Of a DNA stretch of 64,000 nt, positions 42,705 to 53,437 are shown one piece after another. The translations under genes were made by a program, and so were the position numbers. Every line of letters begins with the position of its first letter. Position 1 is the stretch's first letter. The notes below the pieces were generated by a model that did not search any database, had not been told where the DNA came from, and was given only the letters and a program-made list of their open reading frames with translations. Source of the DNA: Alphaproteobacteria bacterium (lineage in GTDB: Bacteria > Pseudomonadota > Alphaproteobacteria > Rhodobacterales > Rhodobacteraceae); contig JAUHVK010000022.1 of assembly GCA_030425145.1 (NCBI GenBank), positions 1 to 64,000 on the forward strand, in the 5' to 3' direction.

Positions 42705-43322
42705 ATGCGAACAACAAGACAGAGATTTGTTGCGGTGTTGAGTGTTGCCGCGATGATGAGTGCAGGCGCAGTGAGCGCCGAAGTGTTGTCCACCAAAAGC
42801 CGGGTGGCGCTTTTCTCCAGCAAGACCAGAGTTTTGGATTCGCGCGCGTCGCAGCAGTACAAAAGCTCGGTTCGGCTTCAGCCGCCAAAGGTGGTGACCC
42901 CGACCAAATGGGGGGACGTCGGAGCTGACGGCCCGGTTCCGAAATACCGTGGTCGCTATTCGGGCGCGTATGCTGGCATGGCGCGTGATGCGGCCCGTAG
43001 ACATGGCATACCCGAAGACCTTTTCCTGCGGCTCGTGCAGCAGGAAAGCAATTTCAACCCCAATGCCCGGTCCCACAAAGGCGCTATCGGACTGGCGCAG
43101 TTGATGCCGGACACCGCGCAGTACTTGCGCGTCAACCCGAACGATCCGGCGCAGAACCTCGACGGCGGCGCACGATACCTCAAGGAACAGTACCGCAAGT
43201 TTGGTCAATGGCCCTTGGCGCTGGCGGCTTATAATGCCGGTCCGGGTGCCGTCGAAAAACACAATGGTATCCCGCCGTTCCGCGAGACACGCAATTACGT
43301 CAAGAAAATCTGGGGTCGGTAA
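42705..43322 (+). CDS. Lytic transglycosylase (SLT domain)
   Basis: 205 residues. Signal peptide about 1-25 ([17 protein letters not shown]). The SLT domain from about residue 88 has the catalytic E114 in [13 protein letters not shown], then [32 protein letters not shown] and [24 protein letters not shown]. It cleaves peptidoglycan glycan strands to 1,6-anhydro products in the periplasm. A solitary pilin-like gene follows 237 nt downstream on the same strand, so a link to surface structure assembly is possible but not shown. Confidence 0.92.
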   Translation: MRTTRQRFVAVLSVAAMMSAGAVSAEVLSTKSRVALFSSKTRVLDSRASQQYKSSVRLQPPKVVTPTKWGDVGADGPVPKYRGRYSGAYAGMARDAARRHGIPEDLFLRLVQQESNFNPNARSHKGAIGLAQLMPDTAQYLRVNPNDPAQNLDGGARYLKEQYRKFGQWPLALAAYNAGPGAVEKHNGIPPFRETRNYVKKIWGR

Positions 43323-43559
43323 GCCGCTTCAATTCTGTGGCTACTGCGCAATTGCCTCTGCACCTTTAGATTGAGGCGCAACTTGGCGCTCTTTGCCATT
43401 TTTTTGTGCCTCTTGACTGTGAAACCGCTCCATTCAGGTCAAACTGATGCCCCATTCCCAACGCAGAAAAGGCAGCAACGCAATTTTGTATCCGAGCCGT
43501 TTACCCGCTGGACCCAGGATCAGGGTCCGATGGGCAATCTTCGGAATATGGAGAGTGGT

Positions 43560-43748
43560 ATGATTGACTTCATCAAGAGCTTCCGCGACGACGAGTCTGG
43601 AGCGGTCACTGTGGATTGGGTGGTGCTCACCGCGGCTGTCGTGGGCATGTCGGTCCTGACCTATGCGGCTCTGGCGGACAACACGGCGTCAGTCACGGAC
43701 GCGACCGGTGCAACAGTTCTGACCGCTCAGGAGTTCCTGACAAACTGA
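43560..43748 (+). CDS. Flp-like type IV pilin family small protein
   Basis: 62 residues from ATG at 43560 with GGAG six nt upstream. N-terminal leader MIDFIKSFRDDESG then AVTVDWVVLTAAVVGMSVLT, a prepilin-type Gly14/Ala15 junction followed by a hydrophobic helix. The conserved Glu at +5 of Flp pilins is Asp19 here. A short polar tail ends QEFLTN. No tad/cpa assembly or prepilin peptidase gene is in the window, so it would depend on machinery elsewhere. The longer frame upstream from 43371 is not conserved. Confidence 0.72.
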   Translation: MIDFIKSFRDDESGAVTVDWVVLTAAVVGMSVLTYAALADNTASVTDATGATVLTAQEFLTN

Positions 43749-43785
43749 TGGCCGAGCGGCGGCCCGAAAGACTGCAGCGACACGG

Positions 43786-45870
43786 TTATTCGGCTGCGAT
43801 CTGGATCACGGGTTCCATGCTGGCCAAATGCTGTTCGCTCAGATGGCATTTTATCTGATGGCCCCCGCCCAGCTGTCGCATGGGCGGCACGTCCTTTTCA
43901 CATAGACCACCCGGCACTTGGGATTTCCAGCGGCACCGCGTCTGGAACGGGCACCCCGACGGCGGGTTCATCGCCGAGGGAATATCCCCCTCAAGCACGA
44001 TCGTCTTTTTCGTCACCCGTGTGTCCGCAATCGGCACCGCCGAAAGAAGTGCCTCGGTGTAGGGGTGATACGGTGGTGCAAAGACCTGATCGGTCGTGCC
44101 CAACTCGACCACGTGACCAAGGTACATAACCATAACTCGATCAGATAGATAGCGGACGATGCTTAAGTCATGGCTGATGAAGAGGAGCGTCGTTTTCTGC
44201 TCTCTCTGGATCTCCATCAACAGATCGGTCACTGCCGCCTGTACCGACACATCAAGCGCCGACACAGGTTCATCCGCTACCACAATGCGCGCGTTGCCGG
44301 CAAAGGCGCGGGCGATGCCGACGCGCTGTTTCTGCCCGCCTGAAAGCTGACGTGGCATCCGTTCTGCAAAGGCGCGGGGCAGTTTCACAAGGTCCAGTAA
44401 TTGCAGCATCCGCTCGCGCCGTTCGGCATCGTTGTTGCCGACGCCGAACACTTCGAGCGCGCGAATGATCTGCCGGCCCACGGTCATTGACGGGTTGAGC
44501 GTATCGAACGGGTTCTGGAACACCATCTGCACATCCGCGACCGTCTGTGTGTCCCGTGCCTCAATAGGCGTAGATTCGATGTTGCGATTATCGAGCAGGA
44601 TTTGCCCGTCCGTGGCTGTCTCCAATCCCATCAGTACCTTGGCGAAGGTCGATTTCCCGCAGCCGGATTCGCCCACGATGGCGAGTGTCTCGGATTCCCG
44701 CGCCTCAAAACTCAGGGTCTCATTGGCTTTGACCACCTTGGTGTCACCGCGTTTGCCGAAGAGCGCATTGGCCGCGACCTCGTAGTATTTCTTGAGGTTG
44801 TCCATCTTCAAAACGACGCGCCCCGGTTCGGGTTTTTCCGCCCCATGCCCGGTGTCCATCTCGGCGTGCCAGTCAATCTCCTGAAACCGCAGGCAGCGCG
44901 TTGCGTGGTGTTCGTTGCCCGGTACATCGAACATCTTGATGTCACCCGCATCGCAGCGCCCGGCCTCGAAATAATCGCAGCGCGGTCCGAAATTGCAGCC
45001 GTTCGGCCGCTCATGGGGCAGTGGGAAATTCCCCGGAATGGCGCGCAAGGGACGGGCATTCTTATCGGCACCGGGCAAGGGGATCGAGCGGAACAGAGCC
45101 TGCGTATAGGGGTGCTGCATCTCGTCGAACACATCCTTGATCGATCCGCGTTCGACGGCTTCGCCGGAATACATCACGCAAAGCCGGTCACAGGTTTCCA
45201 GAACCAGACCAAGGTTGTGACTGATAAAGAGCATCGACGTGCCGTATTTCTGGCCCAGCTCTTTGACCAGTTGCACCACGGCGGCTTCGACCGTCACGTC
45301 GAGCGCCGTGGTGGGTTCGTCGAGGATCAGCAGGGACGGCTCCGCCATCAGCGCCATGGCGATCACGATGCGCTGTTGCTGGCCGCCGGATAGCTGGTGC
45401 GGATAGCTGTCGAGGATGCGCGCCGGGTCCGGCAGTTTCACGTCCGTGACCACCTGCAACGCGCGGTCATAAGCGTCTTTCTCGGACGCGCCGCGATGGA
45501 TCATCGGCACTTCCATCAACTGCTTTCCGATCTTCATTGCCGGATTGAGTGAGGCCATCGGTTCCTGGTAGATCATCGCGATTTCCGAGCCGCGGATCTT
45601 GCGAAGTTCTTCCTGGCTCATCTCATTCAGGTCGCGGCCTTTGAACTTGATTGACCCGCCCACGATACGACCGTTCTTGCCCAGATCCTGCATCACCCCC
45701 AGCGCCACGGTGGACTTGCCACAACCCGACTCGCCCACAAGGCCAACCGCCTCGCCCGGCATGACCCGGACCGAGAAATCCATCACCGCCGGAATTTCCC
45801 GCAGCCGGGTGAAGAAGGAAATCGACAGGCTGTCGATCTCGAGAATGGGGCCGTCGTAGCTGTCTTTCAT
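43786..45870 (-). CDS. Fused dual ATP-binding protein of a peptide-type ABC importer
   Basis: 694 residues with two complete OppD/OppF-type halves. Half 1 has [26 protein letters not shown] and [13 protein letters not shown]. Half 2 (from about residue 370) has [27 protein letters not shown] and [13 protein letters not shown]. Each half carries the C-terminal oligopeptide-binding extension, CNFGPRC...C and CPFQTRC...C, of the Fe-S-linked Opp/Dpp family. The ATG at 45870 has GGGAG upstream. It is last in a four-gene operon with permeases and a binding protein. Confidence 0.94.
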   Translation of the reverse strand: MKDSYDGPILEIDSLSISFFTRLREIPAVMDFSVRVMPGEAVGLVGESGCGKSTVALGVMQDLGKNGRIVGGSIKFKGRDLNEMSQEELRKIRGSEIAMIYQEPMASLNPAMKIGKQLMEVPMIHRGASEKDAYDRALQVVTDVKLPDPARILDSYPHQLSGGQQQRIVIAMALMAEPSLLILDEPTTALDVTVEAAVVQLVKELGQKYGTSMLFISHNLGLVLETCDRLCVMYSGEAVERGSIKDVFDEMQHPYTQALFRSIPLPGADKNARPLRAIPGNFPLPHERPNGCNFGPRCDYFEAGRCDAGDIKMFDVPGNEHHATRCLRFQEIDWHAEMDTGHGAEKPEPGRVVLKMDNLKKYYEVAANALFGKRGDTKVVKANETLSFEARESETLAIVGESGCGKSTFAKVLMGLETATDGQILLDNRNIESTPIEARDTQTVADVQMVFQNPFDTLNPSMTVGRQIIRALEVFGVGNNDAERRERMLQLLDLVKLPRAFAERMPRQLSGGQKQRVGIARAFAGNARIVVADEPVSALDVSVQAAVTDLLMEIQREQKTTLLFISHDLSIVRYLSDRVMVMYLGHVVELGTTDQVFAPPYHPYTEALLSAVPIADTRVTKKTIVLEGDIPSAMNPPSGCPFQTRCRWKSQVPGGLCEKDVPPMRQLGGGHQIKCHLSEQHLASMEPVIQIAAE

Positions 45871-45909
45871 GTCGTGTCTCCCGGTTGGGATGGCAGGGCA
45901 GGTTCCCTG

Positions 45910-45957
45910 CTTCTCTGGTTCAAAAATACTTCGGGGGCTTGGGGGCAGCGCCCCCAA
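45910..45957 (+). repeat. Interspersed 28-nt repeat with attached G5/C5 hairpin, copy B
   Basis: 45910-45937 is identical to 35986-36013. The hairpin gggggcagcgccccc follows at 45941-45955. It sits between the second permease and the ATPase gene inside an operon, on the strand opposite to the genes. Confidence 0.75.
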
Positions 45958-45968
45958 TCCTCACATCC

Positions 45969-47162
45969 TCAATCGCGCAACGACTCCTCGCGCAGCCCAT
46001 CGGCCAGCAAGTTCAGCCCCAGCACCATGCTCAAAAGCGCAAAGGCGGGCACCATCGCAGGATGCAGGTAAATCTGCAAAAGCCGCCGACCGTCATTGAT
46101 CGTTGTGCCCCAATCCGGGCTTTCGGGTGGCAGGCCGAGGCCGAAGAAGCCCAGTGTGCCCAAAAGGATCGTCGTGTAGCCGATGCGCAGGCAGAAATCG
46201 ACGATCAGCGGCCCGCGGGCGTTTGGCAGGATCTCCCACAGCATGATGTACCATGGGCGTTCCCCACGGGTCTGGGCGGCGGCGACGTAGTCACGCGTCT
46301 TGATGTCCATCGCCAGCCCCCGGACGATGCGGAACACCGTGGGTGAGTTGACGAAAACCACCGACACGAACACCACCAGAATGCCGCCTTGCAGGTTGAA
46401 CAGATCCAGCGCATCCGGCAGCACCGTGATTGCCGTGCCGGGTTGCGAGATCAGCGACAGGTAGAGCCAACCCATCACACCAAGCACCCCGATCAGTAGC
46501 GGCGTGCGCACCGCCGGTTGCGTGCGATAGCGCGAATTGAGCAGCACGGCGACGAAGACGAGCGGGAAGATGAACAGCACCATCGCCATGTAATTGGGGA
46601 TGCCTGTGTCCACGATTTCAGGTGTGACCAGCAGGTAGAACAGCAGGATCACCGGGAAGGCGAGGATGAGGTTGGCCAGAAAGCTGAGCAAAGTGTCAAG
46701 CTTGCCGCCGTAATACCCTGCAGGCAGACCGAGTGTGATGCCGACCATGAAGGCAAAGAGCGTTGCCAGAGGCGCGATCTGCACCACCACCCACGCGCCT
46801 TTGACCATGCGGCTGAACACGTCGCGGGCGAGGTTGTCACCCCCGAAGAGGTAGTAGGGGTACTGGCCGTCTTCGGCTCCCATGATCGGCGTGCCGGGGG
46901 GCTTGTTCTTCATGCTGGAGACCTGCGCCAGCGGGTCATGCGTGATGATCAGATCGAAGGCACCGAAGATGCCGGTGAAGACCCAGAACATGACCAGTCC
47001 AAAGCCCACCATGCCAATGGTGCTGTCGAATAGCTTGCCATAAAGCCCCAGCCGCCTCTTGTAGACGATGGACAGGGTGAAGAGTACAACCAGCGCGATC
47101 CAGACAGGCATGAACTGCATGAAGATGCGGGTGAGGATGTCAAACCAACCGAGCGGTTCCAT
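45969..47162 (-). CDS. ABC transporter permease, DppC/OppC type
   Basis: 397 residues, longer than the ~300 usual for the family. Hydrophobic segments appear at about residues 15-30, 48-66, 125-145, 165-190, 195-215, 225-245 and 270-300. The EAA loop reads YVAAAQTRGERPWYIMLWEILPNARGPLIV. Residues 75-120 form an inserted periplasmic loop (PGTPIMGAEDGQYPYYLFGGDNLARDVFSRMVKGA), part of which is normal for OppC. Start supported by AAGGAAG. Second permease of the operon, 17 nt after the first. Confidence 0.92.
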   Translation of the reverse strand: MEPLGWFDILTRIFMQFMPVWIALVVLFTLSIVYKRRLGLYGKLFDSTIGMVGFGLVMFWVFTGIFGAFDLIITHDPLAQVSSMKNKPPGTPIMGAEDGQYPYYLFGGDNLARDVFSRMVKGAWVVVQIAPLATLFAFMVGITLGLPAGYYGGKLDTLLSFLANLILAFPVILLFYLLVTPEIVDTGIPNYMAMVLFIFPLVFVAVLLNSRYRTQPAVRTPLLIGVLGVMGWLYLSLISQPGTAITVLPDALDLFNLQGGILVVFVSVVFVNSPTVFRIVRGLAMDIKTRDYVAAAQTRGERPWYIMLWEILPNARGPLIVDFCLRIGYTTILLGTLGFFGLGLPPESPDWGTTINDGRRLLQIYLHPAMVPAFALLSMVLGLNLLADGLREESLRD

Positions 47163-47179
47163 AAGTGTCTTCCTTCCGC

Positions 47180-48235
47180 TCAGGACACGCTGATGCGTGG
47201 GTTGAGGTACACGTAGCCGATGTCTGATATGAGCTGCGTTATCAGCACCACGAAAACGGACACGACCGACACGCCCAGCAGCAGTTCAATGTCGTTGTTG
47301 CCGGCGGCCTGCACCAGCGTCCAACCGAAGCCCTTGTAGTTGAACAGGGTCTCGACGATCACCACGCCGTTCAGCAGCCACGGGAATTGCAGCATGATCA
47401 CCGTGAAAGGCGCGATCAGCGCGTTGCGAAGCGCGTGTTTCATCACGATGTTCGGAAAGCTGACGCCCTTCAGGCGGGCGGTTCGGATGTATTGCGCGGT
47501 CATAACCTCAGCCATGGAGGCTCGGGTCATGCGGGCGATATATCCCATGCCGTAAAGCGCGATGGTCATCACCGGGAGGGTGAAATTCTCAAACGTGGCA
47601 TCCTCCATTGCGCTGGTGGCGGACCCGTTGAACCAGCGCAGGCCGAAGGCCGTGGAGGCAAATACGGCGATGAACACAACGCCCGACACGTATTCCGGTG
47701 TCGCCGTTGTGATAATCGACACGGTGGACAGGGTGCGGTCGGTCCGGCTTCCTTCGCGCATTCCGGCCAGAACGCCGATGATCAGCGCGCCGGGCACCAT
47801 GACCATCATCACCCAGAACATCAGCTTGCCGGTCAGGCCAAGCCGTGTGGCGATGATCGAGCCGACGCCGTCCTGAAAGACGGTTGAGTAGCCCCAATCG
47901 CCTTGCAGAACGCCGCAGAAGCTCCGGGCGTTTTCGGGCGGAACACCGTTTTCAAGCACACCATTGCAGCGCGACCGCGTTGTGCCGTCCCGGCCTTCGA
48001 TCACCCAACCGGGCGCGACGCCAAGCCATTGCGCGTATTTGAGGGGCAGGGGTTGGGCATAGCCGCGATCCTGAAGAAAGCTTGCCACCTGTTCGTCCGT
48101 CATCCGGACGTTGCCCTGGTTCTTGGCCAGCTTTTCGAGGTTCGGGGCGAGATTGGTGAGCCAGAAAACGATAAACGTCAAACAAAGTGCTGTCAGAAGC
48201 ATCGTTCCGATGCGTCGGAGCAGAAAAAAAGCCAT
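47180..48235 (-). CDS. ABC transporter permease, DppB/OppB type
   Basis: 351 residues. N-terminal helix LRRIGTMLLTALCLTFIVFWLTNLAP typical of DppB, a periplasmic loop with a Cys-containing stretch (RCNGVLENGVPPENARSFCGVLQGDWG), then five helices. The EAA loop is YIRTARLKGVSFPNIVMKHALRNALIAP. It lies between the binding protein gene and the second permease. The cluster as a whole resembles peptide, nickel or opine importers; substrate not determined. Confidence 0.93.
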   Translation of the reverse strand: MAFFLLRRIGTMLLTALCLTFIVFWLTNLAPNLEKLAKNQGNVRMTDEQVASFLQDRGYAQPLPLKYAQWLGVAPGWVIEGRDGTTRSRCNGVLENGVPPENARSFCGVLQGDWGYSTVFQDGVGSIIATRLGLTGKLMFWVMMVMVPGALIIGVLAGMREGSRTDRTLSTVSIITTATPEYVSGVVFIAVFASTAFGLRWFNGSATSAMEDATFENFTLPVMTIALYGMGYIARMTRASMAEVMTAQYIRTARLKGVSFPNIVMKHALRNALIAPFTVIMLQFPWLLNGVVIVETLFNYKGFGWTLVQAAGNNDIELLLGVSVVSVFVVLITQLISDIGYVYLNPRISVS

Positions 48236-48305
48236 GTCGGGTGGGTCCCCCTCGTCGTGTCTGCGGGAAAAATTGCAGAGCGTGGAGTCTCAGTAGCGAT
48301 CTGCC

Positions 48306-48322
48306 CCCCTGCGATGCAGGGG
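48306..48322 (-). other. Intercistronic stem-loop after the binding-protein gene
   Basis: Seven-bp stem CCCCTGC (48306-48312) with GCAGGGG (48316-48322), loop GAT, 21 nt after the stop of the substrate-binding protein gene and 71 nt before the next start. There is no T run. Such hairpins commonly protect the 3' end of the binding-protein message and lower expression of downstream permease genes. Confidence 0.5.
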
Positions 48323-48342
48323 AGCAGAGCCAGACTTGGGGA

Positions 48343-49998
48343 TCAGGCCGCGAACCCGAACTTGTAGAGATGGAACTCGTGCGATGGGTGCTTTTCTGCG
48401 TTCACCACGTTGCCGTTGTGGTGGTTGTAGAGTGACCGCCAGAACGGCTGGATCATCACACCATCGTCACGCAGCGTCTGTTCGATCTTGGCCATGACCT
48501 CGCGACGCTTGTCGGCATCGGCAATGGACAGAGCGTCAGCCATCAGCGCGTCGAACTCGGGGTTGGGGTAGCCGCTTTCGTTCCAAGCTTCGCCCGAGCG
48601 ATAGGCCAGCGACAGAACCTGCACGTCGAGCGGACGGTGGTTCCAGGTGGTCGCGCTGAACGGGAACTTGGTCCAGTCGTTCCAGAAGGTCGAACCGGGA
48701 AGAACCGTGTGCTTGATGTTCACACCCGCGTCCGCGATCTGCGCCCGCACGGATGCGCCCGTGTTGCGCTCCCAATCGTCGTCCAGCGTGATCAGCTCGT
48801 GCTCGTAATCGGCGAAATCGGTGCCGTCGAGCATCGCTTTCCCTGCTGCCGGGTCGAACGGAGCCGGTCCGATATCGGCATAGGCCGGGTGGATCGGGCA
48901 GACATGGTGGTTCTCGGCCACCGAACCGCGGCCATTGTAACCCAGTTCAAGGCAGACAGCGTTGTCGACCATCATCGCCAGCGCCACGCGAACGTTGCGG
49001 TCTGCGTAGGGCACGCGGCCGTCAACTTCGGTCTGCTGGTTGAAACGGTGGACGAGCGTGGCCGCTGTTACGGTTTCGGTTTTGGACCAGCCGATGGCGT
49101 CCAGAATGTCGATGAAATCGCCTACCGATTCATAGAGTAGATCGACTTCACCCGATTCTGCCGCCGCCAGCCAAGAGGCCGGGTCTGTGCCGTAGTCGAT
49201 GAATTCGATCCGGTCGAGGTAAGGTCCACCGAGGACTTCAGTTCCCCACCATGTGTGGTCAGTGGCGCGTTCGATGACGGCTTTCACACCCACTTCAAGG
49301 GAAACGGGGCGGAACGGACCAGTGCCGATGCCGTGCGCGTAGACGTCGCCGCCATCATAGCTCGCATGGACGATGGCGGACGGGTAATCCGACATGTTGG
49401 CGATGATGGCGATATCCGGTGCCGACAGGTTCAGTTTCACGGTCAGGTCGTCCACCACTTCGATGGCCCCGTCACGCGCCTGTCCGGAGTTGGAGTCGAT
49501 CAGGCCACCCATACGGGCCGACATGGAGTTGCCTTCCATCGCGGAATCGCACCAGCCAGCGATGTTGCGCGCCACGTCTTCAGCCGTGAAGGCGTCACCA
49601 TTGTTCCATGTCACACCGGGGCGAACCTTCAGTGTGTAGGTCTTTGCATCGTCGCTGACTTCCCAGCTTTCGAGCAGCATGCCGCGGAACGTGCCGTCAT
49701 TCTGATACTCGACGAGGTATTCGAGGAAACCGCGCGATTGGTTGCCGATTTCCGACCAGTCATAGGCGCGCGGATCCTTCATCGCCTTGACCAGCGTTTG
49801 GATGCGCAGAGTGCCGCCCTGCTGAATGTTTGCCTGTGCCTGTGCCGGCTGGGATAGACCGATCAGACCATAGGCCGCTGCGGCGGTTACGCCCATGCTT
49901 GTAGCGCGCGACAGGAATTCTCGCCGATCCATCAACCCGGCTTTGTATTCGTCAGCGTAAAGTTCGGCTGCGGGATGCAGTTTTTTCGTGTGCGTCAT
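48343..49998 (-). CDS. Tat-exported peptide-type substrate-binding protein
   Basis: 551 residues, SBP family 5. The N terminus has a twin-arginine signal: R25-R26 in [19 protein letters not shown], and likely cleavage after PAQA (about 54). The mature part begins [25 protein letters not shown] and has the family [27 protein letters not shown]. Tat export of a peptide-type binding protein suggests folding before transport. The site GGGAG precedes the ATG; it is the first gene of the operon and has ~215 nt of upstream non-coding DNA for regulation. Confidence 0.93.
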   Translation of the reverse strand: MTHTKKLHPAAELYADEYKAGLMDRREFLSRATSMGVTAAAAYGLIGLSQPAQAQANIQQGGTLRIQTLVKAMKDPRAYDWSEIGNQSRGFLEYLVEYQNDGTFRGMLLESWEVSDDAKTYTLKVRPGVTWNNGDAFTAEDVARNIAGWCDSAMEGNSMSARMGGLIDSNSGQARDGAIEVVDDLTVKLNLSAPDIAIIANMSDYPSAIVHASYDGGDVYAHGIGTGPFRPVSLEVGVKAVIERATDHTWWGTEVLGGPYLDRIEFIDYGTDPASWLAAAESGEVDLLYESVGDFIDILDAIGWSKTETVTAATLVHRFNQQTEVDGRVPYADRNVRVALAMMVDNAVCLELGYNGRGSVAENHHVCPIHPAYADIGPAPFDPAAGKAMLDGTDFADYEHELITLDDDWERNTGASVRAQIADAGVNIKHTVLPGSTFWNDWTKFPFSATTWNHRPLDVQVLSLAYRSGEAWNESGYPNPEFDALMADALSIADADKRREVMAKIEQTLRDDGVMIQPFWRSLYNHHNGNVVNAEKHPSHEFHLYKFGFAA

Positions 49999-50215
49999 CT
50001 GATTCTCCCTGTGACACGTTTGTTTTTTAGCGCCTTCGCAGTTGGCACAGTCCTTCGGGGACCGGTTTTGGCCCTCATTCCTTTCTCACATAGCGCCTGA
50101 ACGAAGTGGCGCCGTCAATTGCCAGACTAGACCTTTTGAGGTCTGATTGCGACACTCGGTTTGCCTTTCAGCGACATCTCTCGGTGAGAGTGGGGCGCGG
50201 ACTTTGGGGTGACGC

Positions 50216-51112
50216 TCAAAGTTCCCTTGCGTCAACCCGATGCCAGTCCCGCATTCGTGCGCGGAACCATGTGCGCTGCCGCTTGGCGAATTGGCGTGTG
50301 AGGATCGTCGATCTGTCGCGCGCGTCCTCAAGGCTCATCTTACCGTCAAGAAACGCCATCAATTCTGCCGCTCCAATTGCCTTGGCTGAGGGCAGGGTCG
50401 GTGACCATGTCGGTCGGTTCGCGCGCGCCTCGTCAAGGGCACCTGTCGCGAGCATCTGGTCGAACCGGCGTTCGATCCGTGGCGTCAGCCAATCCTTGTC
50501 TGCATTCACCACAAACGCCGTTACCTCCGACAGAGGCAGACGGGCGGGGGCCGTTTCATCTTGCCATGCGGCAAGACCTTTGCCGGTGCTGGTCAGCACT
50601 TCCCAAGCCCGTTGCACACGCATTGGGTTGGCCGTGTCGATCCGGTTGCGGGTTTCAGCGTCCAACTCCGCCACCAAGGTTTCGTGTCCCTCGGTTTCGA
50701 TCCGCTGCATCGCTGTGGTGCGAATGTCATCTGGTGTGGCCGGTATCTGTGCCAGCCCTTCCGTGAGTGCAGTGAAGTACAGCCCGGTTCCGCCTACGAT
50801 GATCGGGCGGGCGCTGCCATTCAGGAGAGGTTCCAGATCGCGAAGCCAGTCTCCGACTGAATAGGGCTGGTCACCCGGAACATGTCCATAAAGCGCATGT
50901 GGTGCGCGGGATTCGTCTTCGATCGAAGGTCGTGCCGTGAGAATACGCCAGTCCGAATAGACCTGGATCGCGTCGGCATTGACGATGACACCACCTTGGG
51001 TTTCCGCAATGCGCAGGGCAAGTTCGGATTTTCCGCTGGCGGTTGGTCCGGCGATCAGCACCGGTCTGTCCGGATCCGTCTCTGCGATCCGGTCTGACAC
51101 GCCTTTGTTCAC
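50216..51112 (-). CDS. miaA: tRNA dimethylallyltransferase
   Basis: 298 residues from a GTG at 51112 with AAGG eight nt upstream. P-loop GPTASGKS at 22-29, then the [17 protein letters not shown] tRNA-binding part, [15 protein letters not shown] and [18 protein letters not shown]. It modifies A37 of tRNAs reading UNN codons, including the two tRNAs seen in this window (Ser-CGA, Leu-CAA). It diverges from pyrH. A much longer frame runs antisense through pyrH and is not real. Confidence 0.95.
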   Translation of the reverse strand: MNKGVSDRIAETDPDRPVLIAGPTASGKSELALRIAETQGGVIVNADAIQVYSDWRILTARPSIEDESRAPHALYGHVPGDQPYSVGDWLRDLEPLLNGSARPIIVGGTGLYFTALTEGLAQIPATPDDIRTTAMQRIETEGHETLVAELDAETRNRIDTANPMRVQRAWEVLTSTGKGLAAWQDETAPARLPLSEVTAFVVNADKDWLTPRIERRFDQMLATGALDEARANRPTWSPTLPSAKAIGAAELMAFLDGKMSLEDARDRSTILTRQFAKRQRTWFRARMRDWHRVDAREL

Positions 51113-51241
51113 TGATGTTGCCTTTCCGAAAATCTCTGCCCTGCGGCCTGTGCGCCGGGGTGGGCGACTTCGCCTTGCCCCTAAGCCGGTTTTCCGACAG
51201 TTTGCACGCAACTTTAGACTCTCGTTGAAACGGAGCGCAAC

Positions 51242-52006
51242 ATGGCGGACACCCAGACACCTCATCCGAAATACAAACGTGTGATGCTCAAGATTTCGGG
51301 CGAAGCCTTGATGGGGGATCAGGGGTTTGGTTTGCATCCGCCCACCGTTCAGCGCATCGCTCAGGAGGTCAAATCCGTCCACGATCTGGGCGTCGAGATT
51401 TGCATGGTGATCGGCGGCGGCAACGTGTTCCGGGGCTTGCAGGGCAGTGCGCAGGGTATGGAGCGCACGACAGCCGATTACATGGGGATGCTGGCCACGG
51501 TGATGAACGCGTTGGCCATGCAGTCTGCTTTGGAAGAGCTGGGCGTGTTCACTCGCGTCATTTCGGCCATCCGCATGGACGAGGTGGCAGAACCCTATAT
51601 CCGCCGTCGCGCGGTGCGGCACCTCGAGAAAAAGCGGGTCTGTGTTTTCGCGGGCGGCACTGGCAACCCATATTTCACCACCGATACCGCCGCAGCGCTG
51701 CGCGCAAACGAGATGAACTGTGAAGCGATCCTGATGGGCAAGAACGGGGTCGACGGGATCTACAACAAGGATCCGCGCACTCATGACGATGCCGAGCGGT
51801 ACGAAAAGGTGACCTATGATGAGGTTCTGCAAAAGAACCTCAAGGTGATGGACGCCTCGGCCATCGCACTGGCGCGGGATAACAGTCTGCCCATCATCGT
51901 CTTTTCGCTGGATGAGCCGGGTGGATTCCGCGGTATTCTTGCTGGCGACGGTACTTACACTACGGTACATGGCGGTTCCAAAAAGGGGACCGGCGAGGCG
52001 GCCTGA
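51242..52006 (+). CDS. pyrH: Uridylate kinase
   Basis: 254 residues, amino-acid-kinase fold. Start region [20 protein letters not shown], then IGGGNVFRG, the UMP-site region [14 protein letters not shown] and [18 protein letters not shown]. It makes UDP from UMP and is GTP-activated in bacteria. It is followed by frr after 115 nt, the conserved pyrH-frr pair. The usual upstream rpsB-tsf genes are replaced by divergent miaA. Confidence 0.97.
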   Translation: MADTQTPHPKYKRVMLKISGEALMGDQGFGLHPPTVQRIAQEVKSVHDLGVEICMVIGGGNVFRGLQGSAQGMERTTADYMGMLATVMNALAMQSALEELGVFTRVISAIRMDEVAEPYIRRRAVRHLEKKRVCVFAGGTGNPYFTTDTAAALRANEMNCEAILMGKNGVDGIYNKDPRTHDDAERYEKVTYDEVLQKNLKVMDASAIALARDNSLPIIVFSLDEPGGFRGILAGDGTYTTVHGGSKKGTGEAA

Positions 52007-52121
52007 CCGAACCGTCACAATGCGCCGGCCGATTCATCTTGAGCGTCGTAAGACGCTATACTTTCAGGCACGTGTCGCTTAGAACGCAGAATAAAGCAGA
52101 AAAACCGCTCTTGAGGGGCTT

Positions 52122-52685
52122 ATGGCAGACGATTTCATTCTCGATACCGATGATCTGACGCGCCGCATGGATGGCGCGATGGCGAACCTGCGCACGGAGT
52201 TCGCTTCCCTTCGCACAGGTCGCGCCAGCGCGTCCATGTTGGAACCGGTGATGGTCGATGCCTATGGCAGCATGACCCCCATCAATCAGGTTGGCACCGT
52301 GAACGTGCCGGAACCTCGGATGGTCACGATCAACGTCTGGGACAAAGGGCTGGTTGGCAAGGTCGAGAAGGCGATCCGTGAAAGCGGTCTGGGCATCAAC
52401 CCGCAGCTGAACGGCACGATCATCATGTTGCCGATCCCCGAACTTAACGAGGAACGTCGCCGCGAACTTGGCAAGGTTGCCGGGCAATATGCCGAACATG
52501 CGCGCGTTTCGGTTCGCAACATCCGCCGCGATGGCATGGACCAGATCAAGAAAGCCAAGGCGGATGGCCTTTCCGAGGATGACCAGAAATTCTGGGAAGC
52601 GGAAGTGCAGGAACTGACCGACGCCTATATCAAAAAGGTCGACGTCGCTTTGGAGACAAAGCAGGAAGAGATCATGCAGGTCTGA
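52122..52685 (+). CDS. frr: Ribosome recycling factor
   Basis: 187 residues: [50 protein letters not shown] and the paired coiled-coil end [44 protein letters not shown]. It splits post-termination ribosomes with EF-G. Same strand as pyrH and uppS; 26 nt before uppS. Confidence 0.97.
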   Translation: MADDFILDTDDLTRRMDGAMANLRTEFASLRTGRASASMLEPVMVDAYGSMTPINQVGTVNVPEPRMVTINVWDKGLVGKVEKAIRESGLGINPQLNGTIIMLPIPELNEERRRELGKVAGQYAEHARVSVRNIRRDGMDQIKKAKADGLSEDDQKFWEAEVQELTDAYIKKVDVALETKQEEIMQV

Positions 52686-52711
52686 GGACCAAGCAAAAGG
52701 ACCCCAGCCTG

Positions 52712-53437
52712 ATGGCAGAGCCCAGAGCAAAAGATGACGGCCCACGGCACGTGGCGATCATTATGGACGGCAACGGTCGCTGGGCCACCCAGCGCGGCCG
52801 TCCTCGGCTGTTCGGGCACCAGGCAGGCGCGCGCCGCGTGCGCGAGATTGTTGAGGTCTGCCCGGACCTAGGTGTGGATTACCTCACCGTTTTTGCGTTC
52901 TCGACCGAGAACTGGAAGCGGACGCAATCCGAAGTCGCCGGGCTGATGAACCTCTTCAAGCGGTACATCACCCGCGAGGCCAAGGCGCTCAAGGCAAACG
53001 ATATCTGTGTCCGTTTTATTGGCGACCGCGTGCGGCTCGACAAAAAGCTTGTCGCCATGATGGACGCGCTTGAGGCGCTGACTGCGAATTGCCAGTCCGT
53101 CAATCTGACCATCGCGATCAATTACGGTGGGCGCGATGAAGTGGCTCGCGCAACCAAGCGTCTGGCGCGCGATGTCGCTGACGGGCGGCTTAATCCTGAT
53201 GATGTGGATGAAGAAACGCTGCCAAAGTATTTGGATACTTGTGTTTTGCCGGATCCGGACCTTGTGATCCGCACCAGTGGCGAAGCGCGGATTTCCAACT
53301 TCCTGCTGTGGCAATCTGCATATTCGGAATACGAATTCATCGACACGCTCTGGCCAGACTTCACAGCCGAAGAATTCCGATCTGTTGTCGGTGGCTTTGG
53401 AACCCGTGAACGCCGTTTCGGCGCTGTGGTGGCATGA
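52712..53437 (+). CDS. uppS: Isoprenyl transferase (undecaprenyl diphosphate synthase)
   Basis: 241 residues. The Mg-binding aspartate D19 is in IIMDGNGRWATQRGRPR, followed by GHQAGARRVREIVE, TVFAFSTENWKR and the late RTSGEARISNFLLWQSAYSEYEF. It extends farnesyl diphosphate with cis-units to the C55 carrier lipid for peptidoglycan. Overlaps cdsA by 4 nt. Confidence 0.96.
   Translation: MAEPRAKDDGPRHVAIIMDGNGRWATQRGRPRLFGHQAGARRVREIVEVCPDLGVDYLTVFAFSTENWKRTQSEVAGLMNLFKRYITREAKALKANDICVRFIGDRVRLDKKLVAMMDALEALTANCQSVNLTIAINYGGRDEVARATKRLARDVADGRLNPDDVDEETLPKYLDTCVLPDPDLVIRTSGEARISNFLLWQSAYSEYEFIDTLWPDFTAEEFRSVVGGFGTRERRFGAVVA

Noticed and set aside
43371-43748. Longer 125-residue version of the pilin gene
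   Set aside because: The first 63 residues show no conservation and there is a good ribosome site at the internal ATG (43560).
50216-52018. 600-residue open frame starting inside pyrH
   Set aside because: Its N-terminal half is antisense to pyrH; only the part from the GTG at 51112 matches MiaA.
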